From Lagopus muta (taxonomy: Eukaryota; Chordata; Aves; Galliformes; Phasianidae): 64,000 nt of DNA. The notes beneath the pieces were generated by a model. The model was not told the DNA's origin. It did no database searches and was given only the letters and a program-made list of their open reading frames with translations. A program made the translations under genes and the position numbers. The stretch is from contig NC_064435.1 of assembly GCF_023343835.1 (NCBI RefSeq), positions 40,076,603 through 40,140,602 on the forward strand. Direction: 5' to 3'. Shown piece by piece: positions 52,754 through 64,000 of this stretch. Positions within the stretch are counted from its first letter, which is position 1, and every line of letters begins with the position of its first letter.

Positions 52754-54859
52754 CTGATGAAAACCTGAAGTTATATAATCTGGCATACATCATTACTTTT
52801 TTTTTTCTATTCATGTGAGAACAAAAAGCTAAGTTTCTCTGGTCTGTGTGACTCTCCCATCCTAGTTTGAAAGGCTGGCCAAAGGAAGCAACAGATTTAT
52901 TTAAGTATCTAAAAAGCCCATCTGTTCTTCTTTGCCTATGGAAGCTAGATAAAATAAGCCCATATTTCTGACAGCTTAAATATCCACCATAAAATCTGTG
53001 TACAGCTATATATTACTAGCAGAGACTATGTTCGCGACCAGTGATTAGTTTGCTGGCTTTGGACCTGGAGAAGGAAGATGCTTTTGGCTTTACTTTCAAT
53101 GAGACAACATACAGGGAACGTCTGATTGCAGAAATATATAACATTTAATGATTGCTAGCAAATCAAAGAATAATCAAGTTAATCAGGAAATCTATCACTT
53201 AAATGTTTTTCAAAGATTTTTTTTTTCTTTCTGAAAGAGTAGAGGATACTTTATATGCTAAAATTCTAGCATGTCCTTGTGAAAAATGTCCTTGCAGAAA
53301 ATGTTTTAATTAATATTGTTCCTACTACAGCAAAGCAGCTGCCACAAAGCACAGGCTCACCAGCTGTCCTTGAAAACAGTTTGGAAAATTTGGGTACATG
53401 TAGCTTAGGTGAAATTTCTACATGTTATCCTGTTTCAGAGGTCATAACTGAGATCAGCAAAAGATTCCCAGGATAGTATCGCCATCTGGTTATCACAACC
53501 TGAACAGACCAAAGGGGGACCATAACTAGTAATACAAGCCTTATATTGTTTAAGCCAACCTGGGGCAGACTACCAGGAACCTCAAGCTGGCAGAGAATGG
53601 AAATGTACAAAACAGGAATCTCTATGATAAACTATTAATCTTGAGAAAGGATGAAGGCAATAGTGGAATGAACACTACTTTCCTCCTTTTCATTCAAGTG
53701 ATAGACTTACTCAGAAAGTAGGACAGAATCCATTCCTGGGTGCTCATGGCTCAAAATAGTTTTAGTGTCTAGAAAAAAACAGCTGTGAAGGCAATACAGC
53801 CTCTCTTTTCCAATCACTTTGATGAAACTGAATTGTTCAGAATTTAAAACGATCAACTGTTGTGAAGCAATGAACTCCTTTGTTATGTACCTAAAAACAG
53901 TTTCTAAGCTTAGCACCTTAGCACAGTAATGGACAGAAGGATAGAAAAACCAGAATGAACATAGGCGTTTTGATTTTAAAAACAGCATACTCAAAATTAA
54001 ATACAGACTAATCATTTGTGTTCAGATGAACTAGATGAACTAGTTAGATGTAGCTAAATAAGTCTGTCTCCTATGGAAAATACTTCTCTGTCAATTCTGA
54101 TTACAGTAGGATTTGGCCAGCATTCAAAATACTGGTCATAATGTCTGGGTTGCTATCAATGACAACTCTGTTATACTGGATGCTCATCCTTGAAGTACAC
54201 AGAACAGTATTACTATGACAAATGTTTAATCTTGTGAATATGTGTATCAACATAAAACATACCATCCAGTATCTGGCAATATAAACTCTACCAACCAGGA
54301 ACTGGCTGAATAAAGGTGATGGCCAGTCCAGCTTCCTTCTTCCAAGGAAGAACAGCTACTTTATACAGTGTAGCAGCACTTCTCAGCTAATAGGTCTTTA
54401 GTGGAGTCTTAAATTCATCAGGGTCCCAGAACTACACCTGACTGATACACTTATTGGTTCATAATCAAACAGACCTATTCAGGATGTAGTTTTACAAAAG
54501 TAGTGTGTAGGCACATGTTGTTTCCAGGGAATAATTTAATTCTTCATACTTGCAATTTCAGACAAAACTAGAAATATTTTGAACTCATCTCCACTTATTC
54601 TTGACAAGAGGCAATACAGAAAAAATTATGAATAATAGCACAATTGTTCATTTTTTAAAACAATGCTACAGCATTATGTGGGATTACAAGATTTGCAGTC
54701 ACTTCAAGCAACTGAAGCAACAAACCCTGATTTTAAATGGGAGGAATTACAGTGCCTGGTTCCAGAATGCATATTTCTATGTCTCTGCTTTGCTGGGAAC
54801 AGTTAAGGTTTGACTCTTTTAAATTATACTGTTAGACTTTCAGATTTTTACTGTGTGGG

Positions 54860-54865
54860 TTTTTT

Positions 54866-54912
<47 letters not shown>
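54860..54912. repeat. Compound T28 + (GT)n microsatellite
   Basis: Twenty-eight T residues at 54860-54887 are followed at once by about twelve GT units to 54912. The length is likely to be variable. It creates a lysine plus HTHT run in an antisense frame, which is not coding. Confidence 0.93.
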
Positions 54913-54918
<6 letters not shown>

Positions 54919-55230
54919 TCCTACTAAGAACATGCTGGCTATGTAAAAGGGGTGTGCTCTTCTATAAATTGTGAAAATGAAAGTGTTAAAAGTTGTATTG
55001 AGACTGACCTCTGTTAAAATGTGTTTGAAAGTGCAAGAATCTTGGAACAGTCTTTTGAAGTGATTAAATAAAAGCCTATGCATTTTATTACCAATATTTT
55101 TTAGCAATAATTGTAGTAGATCCTGCTGAGTATTTCATTAATCCTAGTGATTGGAGGGAGAAAGGAGATAAAATGGATCTGGAATATTAACCCATGCTTT
55201 TGCTATTTACACATTAACATGAGAACATAT

Positions 55231-55300
55231 TCACAGAATCACACAGAATCACAGAATTGTAGGGGTTGGAAGGGACCTCCAGACATCATCGAGTCCAATA
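55231..55300 (-). mobile_element. CR1 LINE 3' terminal fragment
   Basis: Plus-strand TCACAGAATCACACAGAATC, ACAGAATTGTAGGGGTTGGA, AGGGACCTCCAGACATCATC and GAGTCCAA is the antisense of a CR1 3' terminus with its octamer repeats. Only the last ~70 bp are present. Confidence 0.88.
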
Positions 55301-56984
55301 TTGCACTTAGAGAAGATCTAATCAGTACAAGGTAGCACTTCTTCTCAGTGGTTTACAAAAAATATTAAAGTATTTCAACCACTACAGACTGTGACAAATT
55401 ACACGCACAATGTACATACTAACAAAACAGAGAAAAGCAAAGATATTTAAAAAAAGAAAAATACAATAAAAAAAGAGCATTTCTTCATACCAGAAAATAA
55501 CATAGAAAAATAATAATAAATTTTATGGGAATTTATCTTTTCTTATTTGGATTGAAAAGCAAACAAACAAACAAAAATGAATGACAATTTATCAAACCAA
55601 AAAATATATATATATTTAATTAGTTCTTATGATCAGTATGTACTTGTGATTTTGATATCCATGCCATGGACATGGTAATGATGTGGTAAAAATGGTAACA
55701 GTAAAAACAAAATCCAGTCAAATATATGTGAATGGTATATTTTCACTTACAATGACGTCTCCATACGTATGAAATAGTAGCTTCCTCGTTAGTAGAATCT
55801 TCTATTTGTAAACAGAATTTGATATCCCTGCAAGGCTCTCTTTAGTGCTTCTGCTCCTTTTTGCTACAAGACTTCTCTTTAAGCTTTTATTTGTGCTCAG
55901 GCATGTAAAAAGTGAAGCCTACATACCAATTCACAGATTTAACCCTGTTTTTACTTATATTATAGATAAATGTAGGAAAAAATAAGTACACAAACTTAAA
56001 AGACAGCTATTCGAAAATCCTAGAAAAAGTTGGAAATCAAACTGAAATTTTGTCTCAGGAATCCAACTGAGAATTACCCAAATCTCCCTGGAAGTTTAAG
56101 ATGAACCTGTCAGGAATCTTAAAAATAGGCTTGGATTAAGAAGAAATCATTACTAATTGACTTTTACAGAATACTTACTTCATTTAAAATATAAAATAAT
56201 GTTCTACTCTGTTTAAATGTGGTTACAACTTTGTATTTTGACCCTGCATTTTTATTACTCACAAGTCAATTATAGTCAATAGCTAATTTCATCTTATTTG
56301 TGAGCCATTTTTCATACTGGTAATGATCAACTGTACCATTTACCCCTGATGTTCTCAACGTGAATTAATACAGACTTTCTGAGGATGAACAGTCAGAAGG
56401 CTTGTAGCAGTATGCTAATTTCCTACTGGAAGGAAAGTAGCCCTGCTGAAGGATGAGTGGTGAGAAAAGTCTTTGGCTTATACCCAGCTTCAGGGTAATC
56501 CAGCATCTCTGCTGACAGGATGGTATGACTCCTGCTTATCTAATTAATAATGATGTCCATGTTAAGTGAGAGTAATAAATTTGTCTAAGGGAACTAAGCA
56601 TGGCTCATTAGGCAGGTCCTTTCAAATTAAGGCAGAATACCTCTTTATCACTAAGCAATTACATCACTTTCTCTACAGCAAGAGAATTTTTTCTCTTTGA
56701 AATCCTGGCCTCTCCAGAAATAATAGTGCTCCTTTTTGATTACATGTATTTTTTTCATTTTCTGTAAGATGGATGCAATAAATACTCATATTTGGGCTAT
56801 TTGTTAAATCCACTAAGATGTTAGAGACTCTGAACTCTGACTGCAATGAAGACCAATTGTTCTATTCTACAACAGTTTGTGAAGGATTAAACAAAACTAT
56901 GTCCATGTGTTCCATTTATGACATTCACCCAGAAGGACTTATTTGAGAACAGTCTTACTACCGGTTCTCTTGTTAAATATAGGC

Positions 56985-57032
56985 TATATATATATATACA
57001 AGTATATATATATATAATATATATATATATAA
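56985..57032. repeat. AT microsatellite
   Basis: TA repeats with two short interruptions (ACAAG and ATAATA). Confidence 0.9.
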
Positions 57033-57493
57033 TGGACAAAGTCATTAGGAGGTGGAACTGTATATACCAGTGACACCATGAGCAGTTCTTGACATGTGCA
57101 ATCAACTATGTAAGATGTTCAAAACCATTCAAATCAGAGCTATATACACAGACAAAACAGACCTTGATATATTTTATTTTCTCTTTTAAAGTGAGGTAAA
57201 ACTCAATGTTTGTTATAGTGATTATAATTCTTAATAACACAGAGCTGAAACAACAACAACAACAAAACCTGCCTCCTTTTTGAACTACTTTAGACAGTCC
57301 TGAAATAAAAAGAAATCTGTCTTACAAAACTCTCTCCCATCAATTCAAGAGTGCAATAATATTAAGATGACTGTAAAAAATGATCACATCATGCCTTTAC
57401 ACCTGCTGGCACTAGCATTAGAGCACTGATTATTTTACACTTATTATCTCCATCTACATAAACAAAACTCCTTTCTAAGGGATTCTAATGATC

Positions 57494-57517
57494 TTTTTTT
57501 TTTTTTTTTTTTTTTTT
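57494..57517. repeat. Poly(T) run of 24 bases
   Basis: Uninterrupted T run followed by CTGAAAC. No retrocopy was recognised beside it. Confidence 0.9.
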
Positions 57518-60024
57518 CTGAAACTTTGGGAACACTCCTTTCAGGCATCACCATTAGTTGCTATGGTGATAGTTCTAATAGCATTTACAGGCAGCAGGAA
57601 ACTGATTCACTCCAAAGTGAAAAAGAAGAGATACTTCTTCTCCAAAAAATACTCATTAATCAAATAATAAAGAAAAAAAACACCCCACGTCACTTGCATG
57701 CAAGCACGAACAAACACATGAAATCTTTTTTTTTGAATTTTAATATCAAAAACATACAAAAAAAAAAGTTGCAATTGCATACATGCGATTGTTTAAATAG
57801 CTACAGAATAACAGCCAAACTAAAACAGGGCACAGTATTTTTCAATGTTCAAATTTTATGAAAATACACATTCTGAAAATGAAAAATAGTTATGAGGACA
57901 GGATAAGTTTTAGTTTCAATTAAATTTCTGTTATGAAGGTCTGTTTGATTCCTTAACAGAAGTAAAAAGTTAATTCCCTGTAACCTACTAGGTACAGTAG
58001 TAAGCACAAACGTAAAATTAATTTCCTATTCTTCCTGATTAAAAGGTAATGCAGTCTTAAAGACTCTCTTGAATCAGAACATGAATATGAATATAGGCTC
58101 CCCTTGAGTTAGTGCCATAATTATATGTGTTTCTTAAGAACATATTTTCTTTCTAATAGTGTAAGAAAAAGTCAAAAGAGCCTATGAAAAAGCAGATTCT
58201 ATAATAAGACTACAAATAAAAAGTAGTTACGCAATTAATAATTCTATTTTCAGTGTTGGTTCTGCCTATTGAGAGTACTTCTCTGCACAGAAGCAAATAT
58301 CAATTAGTTGTCTCTGAGACAGGAACAATATATTTCACATGATGAACAGAGCACATATCTAGTGAAAAATACAATAGAATCACTGTTGTGTGAAGGCCTA
58401 CAGTGCTAAGTTCTTTACATAATAAAACTCCAATGTCATACAATAAATTTAATTATTGTGATAGTCAGAAAGGCAGGATTAACCATAAAGTGTTTCTGGA
58501 ATCAACTCAAATAATTAAGGATTGTGACCAGAAAACAAGAGGAAAATAACAAACTGAAGAAAAATGCTACACCAAAAAAAGAAAAAAGCCTGCAAAAACT
58601 GATGAATAAGAACATATTAGTGAAGAAAACACTGAAATGCATCACAGATTCTGAAAAGAGTCCTGCTCAGACTAAATCAGTGCTCAAACTTTTGATAAAT
58701 CTTGAACGGCAACTAGGATGTAAAACATACACTTGCTTTTGTAGGGTATGCTCATTCATCATTTTTCTTTAACACTTAATTTCCATTCTCTTTCATCATT
58801 CCTTTCACCTTATGTTAGAAGTTAAAAGTTGGCTTTACATCACACGGATGTTGTAATGCCCCGGAGCGTTTCATAGACAGGTAGTAAGAAGCAATTTCTT
58901 AGAAGGAAAAGTTGATGTCTTTAACCAGCAGAAAATTTCTAAGAATCATTTAAGTATCTGTTCTGTATTTGTTATTTTCCTTTTAGTCTGTGTGCTCATC
59001 TTATTATTCCTCCTATGAAGCAGGATCACTCTAACAATGGAAGCCCCAGCCCATCTCAGCTGACTACATTTTCTGACAGAGAGACAGTTTACGCTATCTT
59101 AATATTATAAAAAAAAAAAAAAAATAAACAGCTCCTTTAAAAACACCTCTTTTAAAAACAAAACAAAATTTAACTTTCTAAAGTTAGAGGGAAACAGAAA
59201 AAGCCTTACTTGAAAGTTTTATATTTAAAATATATATTTTTTTTCCTTCTGAATCAAACAAAAAGTTAACAAGACCTGATATGGCAGCAGTTGTCATGCA
59301 ACTAACAAATCTTTCTGCTTTCAAAAGAAGCAGAAATTAAATTTCTCTAATTTAACAACATAACAGAATTAAGGATTCTATCACTACATACATTCACACC
59401 AAAGAAGAATCACAGAAAATATGGAAGATCATGTAAGAAACGTGTTTATCTGGAGCACATCTCAGTTCAAGGAAGGAGCAGCTACACACCCCTGAAAGCT
59501 TAAAAAGACTCAGTGATAGGAATTCAGCAGCTGTAGTAGTTCTATTTCAGTACTGAATGATACTAGCACCTGACACATTTTTTTTTATTGTATAACTAGA
59601 GACAAGTTTATGATGGCCTTAATGCCAGTGGACAAGGGGAACATTTATTATTTCCACTGTTATCTTATACCAAAATAAGTTAGAGTAGGAACAGAACCTC
59701 TTTTCTCTGGAGACATTAAATACATCTAATTTTAGAGTCGCAGGACTGAAAATCATTTAAATTACTTAGAACTGAAATACTCAGCAGTTTAGTATTTTTT
59801 TCCAAGAGCTGACACCTTGCTGAGCTCTGGCTAAAAATGCATTTTTCCCTAGATTTAGTATTAGTAAAATGCACTCATGACTTATGCCACCTAAGCATGA
59901 GTTTGTGTAAAGTGCTTTATTGGAATCATATCAGCATGTAAGCCTCAGCCACTGAGTGAATTATATTTATATATTGATACTTTAAATATTTGAGTATGGC
60001 ATTCACTTGAGTATATTGGCATTC

Positions 60025-60201
60025 ACACTGGAACAGGCTCCCCAGGGTTGAGTCACCATCCCTGGATATGTTTAAAAACTGTTTGGATGTGTTGCTCAGG
60101 GACATGATTTAGCCGAGGGTTGCTAGTAAGAGAACTATAGTTAGGTTGTGGTTGGACTTGATGATCTTTTCCAACCTGAATAATTCTATGATTCTATGAT
60201 T
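60025..60201 (+). mobile_element. CR1 LINE 3' end fragment
   Basis: It starts CACACTGGAACAGGCTCCCC, then GAGTCACCATCCCTGGATAT, CAGGGACATGATTTAG, GGTTGGACTTGATGATC, TTTTCCAACCTGAATAATTC and ends with two perfect ATTCTATG units. This is a sense-strand, 5'-truncated CR1 that includes the end of ORF2 and the 3' UTR, one of the better preserved 3' ends here. Confidence 0.93.
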
Positions 60202-60919
60202 TTAAAATTTATCTAGCATTCTCCATAGTCTCATGCTTTTTGCATCCTTTTCCTAGAAACAATAACTGAAGCAATAGTGTAAATTATTTTTCTCTGCAAA
60301 ACACAACTTGTATTTTGTGAAGATGAAGGCTGGCTATTACGTGTCTTTTTGGGGATGATGAACAAAATTAGAGGACTTTTAAATGAGAAAATTAACATAA
60401 TTGTATTTAAGTAATTTACACAGTAACTGCTAAAAATGGGGAACAAACCACATGTCTGGTCCAGATTAATACTGTAGAGAGAAAAGTATAGCTACAGTGA
60501 TGGGAATGAATAATTCACCATCCTGACACACTGTCAACATAGAATGCCATTCATAATTACTCTCACATTTCATTTCAGATCTGACCTGACGTCTGAATAT
60601 GGTTCCTGTTTAGTGCTAAATAAAATATGCTGTTAATCGTAAACCTCTGAATGTGTTTGCATGACACACTTAAGAGAGAGGGGAGTGACTGAATGATAGA
60701 AAACATTTTCTCACAATTACAAGGAGATGCTTGAATTATGCTGAAGAATATCAGTAACTCAAGTACACAAAGCAAACTCACTTTATGTAAATGTAGCATT
60801 TTCTACTATTCTTTACAATTTACCGAAAAATTTTCACTAATTCTATCTGCTGTGTGGAAGAAATTACATAAATAATATTTACCAATTTTTCAAAGATACT
60901 TTATTTTTTTTTTTATATA

Positions 60920-62250
60920 TGGCTTGCTCCAAAAGTAATGCTTATTTTTATTTTGCTATGTTGTCATAATAATGTTATATTTTGTTATGTATGTCAAAGG
61001 TAAATATTGGTAGTATGGCAGTAGAGGTGAAATCTTCACACCAATATTCTGTAATATGTTGTTGCCCTGTGACAGATTCCAGCAGAGGGGCAGTCTGATT
61101 GAATGGCATCTGACATGGAAGTGAGGATGAAGCAAATGTGTCTTACTGAATTCCTTCATGCAGAGAAAACGGCACCCACTCACATTCACAAACTGTTGCT
61201 GAATGTCTATGCAGACCAAAAGTGAGTGTGAGCGGAGTAAGGGGTTGGTGGTATGCCTCAGCAGTGGTAATAATGGTCATCTCCAGTGGTGCAGATTTTT
61301 ACAAACATGGCATGCAGGCTCTTGTCTATTGCTGGCAAAAATGCACAGCTGATGATGGTGACTAAGTTGAAAAGTAATATTTTGTAGCTGAGAATTTTTT
61401 ATGTCAAATAGTGTTATTGTGCCCTTTGTATTACTCAGGTAGGAAAAGAACCTCAAGATCATCAAGTCCAACTACAACCTAACCACACTACCCTAACTCT
61501 CACAACCCAACATTAAATCATGTCCCTGAGCACCACATCCAAACTGTTTTTTAACACATCTAGGGGTGGTGATTCAACCACCTCCCTGGGGAGGCTATTC
61601 CAGTACTTAACAACTCTTTCAGTAAAGAAGCTTTTCCTGATATCCATCCTAACCTTACCCTGTTGCAACCTGAGGCCATTTCCCCTCATCCTGTCACCCA
61701 TCACCAGTGAGAAAAGACCAACCCTGCTCTCTCTCGCTGTAAGCACCTTTCAGGTATTTGAAGAGAGCAGTAAGTCTCCCCTCAGTCTCCTTTTCTCTAT
61801 ACTAAACAGCCCCAGTTCCTTCAGTCACCCCTCATAGGGCATATTCTCCAAGCCCTTCACAAGCCTTGTTGCCCTTCTTTGGACTTGCTCCAGCATCTCA
61901 ATGTCCTTTCTGTACTGAGGTGCCCAAAAGTGAACACAGTACTGGAGGTGAAGCCTTATCAGTGCCGAGTACAGGGGCAGAATTACTTCCTTAGTCCTGC
62001 TCACCACACCATTCCTGATACTACCCAGGATGCTATTGTCCTTGGCCACCTAGGCACACCGCTGGCTCATATTAAGCAGACTGTCCATCAGTACACCAAG
62101 GTCTATTTCTGTCAGACAGCTTTCCAGCCACTCCTCCCCAAGCCTGTAGGGTTGCCTCAGGTTGTTGTGACCAAAATGCATGACTTGACACTTAGCACTA
62201 CTGAAACTCATACAGTTTGCAAGGAGGCATTACTTTTGGAACCACCTACA
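60920..62250 (+). mobile_element. Mariner (Galluhop-like), copy 3, split by a CR1 insertion
   Basis: The left part, 60920-61430, starts TGGCTTGCTCCAAAAG after TA at 60918-60919. The right end, 62221-62250, reads AGGAGGCATTACTTTTGGAA... and ends CCTACA before TA at 62251-62252. Between them lies a CR1 (61431-62220). Removing it leaves about 541 bp, matching the 532 and 539 bp of the other two copies. The plus strand carries the clearest transposase start of the three: from ATG at 61115, EVRMKQMCLTEFLHAEKTAP and LLNVYADQ, a mariner helix-turn-helix, then a stop. The catalytic domain is absent by the shared internal deletion. Confidence 0.88.
61431..62220 (-). mobile_element. CR1 LINE inserted in mariner copy 3
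   Basis: A ~790-bp minus-strand CR1. In sense direction it carries ORF2 C-terminal sequence ([40 protein letters not shown] and [20 protein letters not shown]) and then a 3' UTR with TTGGACTTGATGATCTTGAG. The last bases before the mariner junction are ...GAGTAATAC, and the canonical ATTCTATG tail is not seen. Roughly 25-30 bp of mariner sequence is missing at the insertion point, either deleted on insertion or absorbed into the ambiguous junction. Frames are broken, so it is inactive. Confidence 0.92.
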
Positions 62251-64000
62251 TATATTTGCATTTACACACACAAGCACACACAAAAGCATACTCAAAAGAT
62301 GCACACCATTTGACTGCATATCGAAAATGTAGGAGTTACCAAAAGATAGATTCAATTCAACAAGCTTTGAATTACAGAACGAGCCAATGCCACTTGCCTA
62401 TTTCTAAAGCAAATGATACATGAGTACCTTCTGGTTTCAATTTTAGAAGTCTTGTTCAGTGCTAACATTGGAATTATTTGACTACTAATGGGGCTTTACC
62501 TGTCACCATAAAGCTCTGGGTGAAACAAGCTGCTTCCTGAATGAATTAACAATATATATTCATGGCAAACTCCACCACCAATTGTGCTGAAAATGACTCG
62601 TTGACACATTTTAATGTCAGAAGTGATATCAGATTATATTGCATGAAGGCTTATTTAATATAGATCGCATCTGTATGCAGTTGATATTCCAGTAGTATCA
62701 GTTTGAATACAACTGGTGGTACAAAAAATAGTTTAAAAGTAACAATTTCTCATAGCAATTTATTCCATTGATTAATTATAAGAAATGTTAAATTTTCTAA
62801 CTTATTCCTAATTTGAACTTCCCTAACTTTAATTCCTGCTTTTTCTTCCATTTTATCTTTTTCTTTTTAGGATTAAAGAGTTTTTCAGAGCTCTCTATTC
62901 TCCCTCTTAAGGTACTTGAACCCATATTAAAAACATATTGTATTTTTAGTAAATTAATTCTTATGCCTATCAATTTATGTATCTTTCCATCAGATCTAAA
63001 TTATTTGTATCTTCAATAATGTTCCTTTCCTGTCAAGCACAGCCCACTGCTATGTTACCACTATTGAAGCATAATGAATAATTTAATGTAATATAATTAA
63101 AATGTGATTATTGTACTCAGGCTGTTTTAATAATTGGCTTGTCAAATTAAAATTTCACCCCCAAAATAGTGACTGTGAAAATTTTTACACTTATATATAT
63201 TTTTAATAGATACTTTGAAGTCTTTTCATAGAAACTTCCTTATTATCCACTGGTGTGGATTGTATCATATTACTATTCCAGTAATTGAATGTGATTTATT
63301 TTACTGTATTTTATTTTATTTTTTCACTATCTATCTAGATTTTAAATATTGAATTATATTATCAGAGATCATTTTCTGAATTTATGTCAGTAAAACTGCT
63401 TTGGAAAGTAAAAACAGTGTTTTTTAAAATCTTTCTTCTTTTTGTTTTTATTATTTAGAAAGTTCTAATCAGATTAACAATAATGACTTATTGCTTTGCT
63501 TAGGTTAAGTCTCCTCCTCTTTCTTTTCCTGGTAATGTGACAAAACACACAAACAAACAAAGAAAAAAAAACATTATAGTGACAACAAAACAGAGATTTA
63601 TCATGAGGACTTTAATAAATATGAATCCACAAGTTTTGAACCACATAATACTTTAATCTCTGAGGCGCAGGAGATCCTGCCTTGAGGTTGAGAGAATTAC
63701 AGAAATTGAAAATGGCATCTCAGTTTCATACATAGTTCATGAGAAGCCTTTGGAATTAATGCAAAGGAGAACACACTGTATGCATACAGTCAAGTATGAA
63801 GAAAACGTTTGCCATGATTCTGAGTTTTATTTAACACATTGCCTTCCTGATGACTAAATAAGTGAAGTCCTTTGCTGGCTGGTAGACATTAATACTTATT
63901 TAGTGTTTTAATATTTTACTGTCACTAGAAGTAGTACTCTCATATTAAAAATCTGAAATATTAATGTGCATTCAGTAAGATCTGGCAGTTCACATTCTTC

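Larger units (their letters stand above)
52754..64000 (-). other. SNTG1: SNTG1 intron, 3' part (continues beyond the window)
   Basis: At least 11.2 kb of intron upstream of the PH exon. I searched by eye for the preceding PH exon (peptide around VYEIMCKILK in the family) and did not find it. Contents recognised: CR1 fragments at 55231, 60025 and 61431, the split mariner at 60920-62250, and simple repeats. The stretches 52754-54859, 55301-56984, 57518-60024 and 62251-64000 show no gene or repeat family that I can support. Confidence 0.7.

Noticed and set aside
61879..62313. 144-codon plus-strand frame
   Set aside because: It is antisense to CR1 ORF2 and runs on through the mariner end into a CA-rich stretch; not a gene.
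1..64000. CRISPR array, operon, phage or other prokaryotic system
   Set aside because: No spaced direct repeats, Shine-Dalgarno-led gene clusters or long open frames exist. Spliced exons and vertebrate repeats show nuclear vertebrate DNA.

Overview
The window is AT-rich nuclear DNA from a vertebrate, most likely a bird and probably a galliform. The evidence is CR1 LINE fragments in both orientations, several ending in the avian CR1 3' signature (repeats of ATTCTATG). There are also three copies of a ~535 bp internally deleted mariner that I recall from chicken (Galluhop/Mariner1_GG type), and solo LTRs of avian endogenous retroviruses. There is no bacterial-style gene organisation, CRISPR array or operon. 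The species assignment rests on recall of repeat families, not on a search.

One host gene is clearly present: the 3' part of SNTG1 (gamma-1-syntrophin) on the minus strand. Its last four coding exons run right to left at 52601-52753, 48656-48748, 34728-34838 and 26158-26316. All have AG/GT splice sites, lengths divisible by three and phase-0 joins. Together they encode 171 residues plus a TGA stop: the C-terminal part of the PH domain and the whole syntrophin-unique (SU) region. The upstream exons (PDZ and first part of PH) lie beyond position 64000. The large introns (about 3.9, 13.8 and 8.4 kb) hold most of the recognisable repeats.

Layout. 1-19556 is intergenic DNA downstream of SNTG1. 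It holds two related solo LTRs (1022-1382 and 14647-14982), one mariner, two ancient CR1/L3-like remnants, two younger CR1 pieces and microsatellites. 19557-~20030 is a different, ERVL-like LTR. ~20030-26157 is very AT-rich, almost free of recognisable repeats, and adjoins the SNTG1 stop codon; it may hold a long 3' UTR. 26158-52753 is the exon-bearing part of SNTG1. 52754-64000 is the 3' part of a larger intron.

Most distinctive observations: a near-perfect 30-bp-stem hairpin in an SNTG1 intron (37904-37973); a mariner with intact TA flanks split by a younger CR1 (60920-62250); three mariner copies sharing one deleted architecture; and the two related solo LTRs. I found no undescribed multi-gene system. 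This looks like an ordinary gene-poor avian locus.
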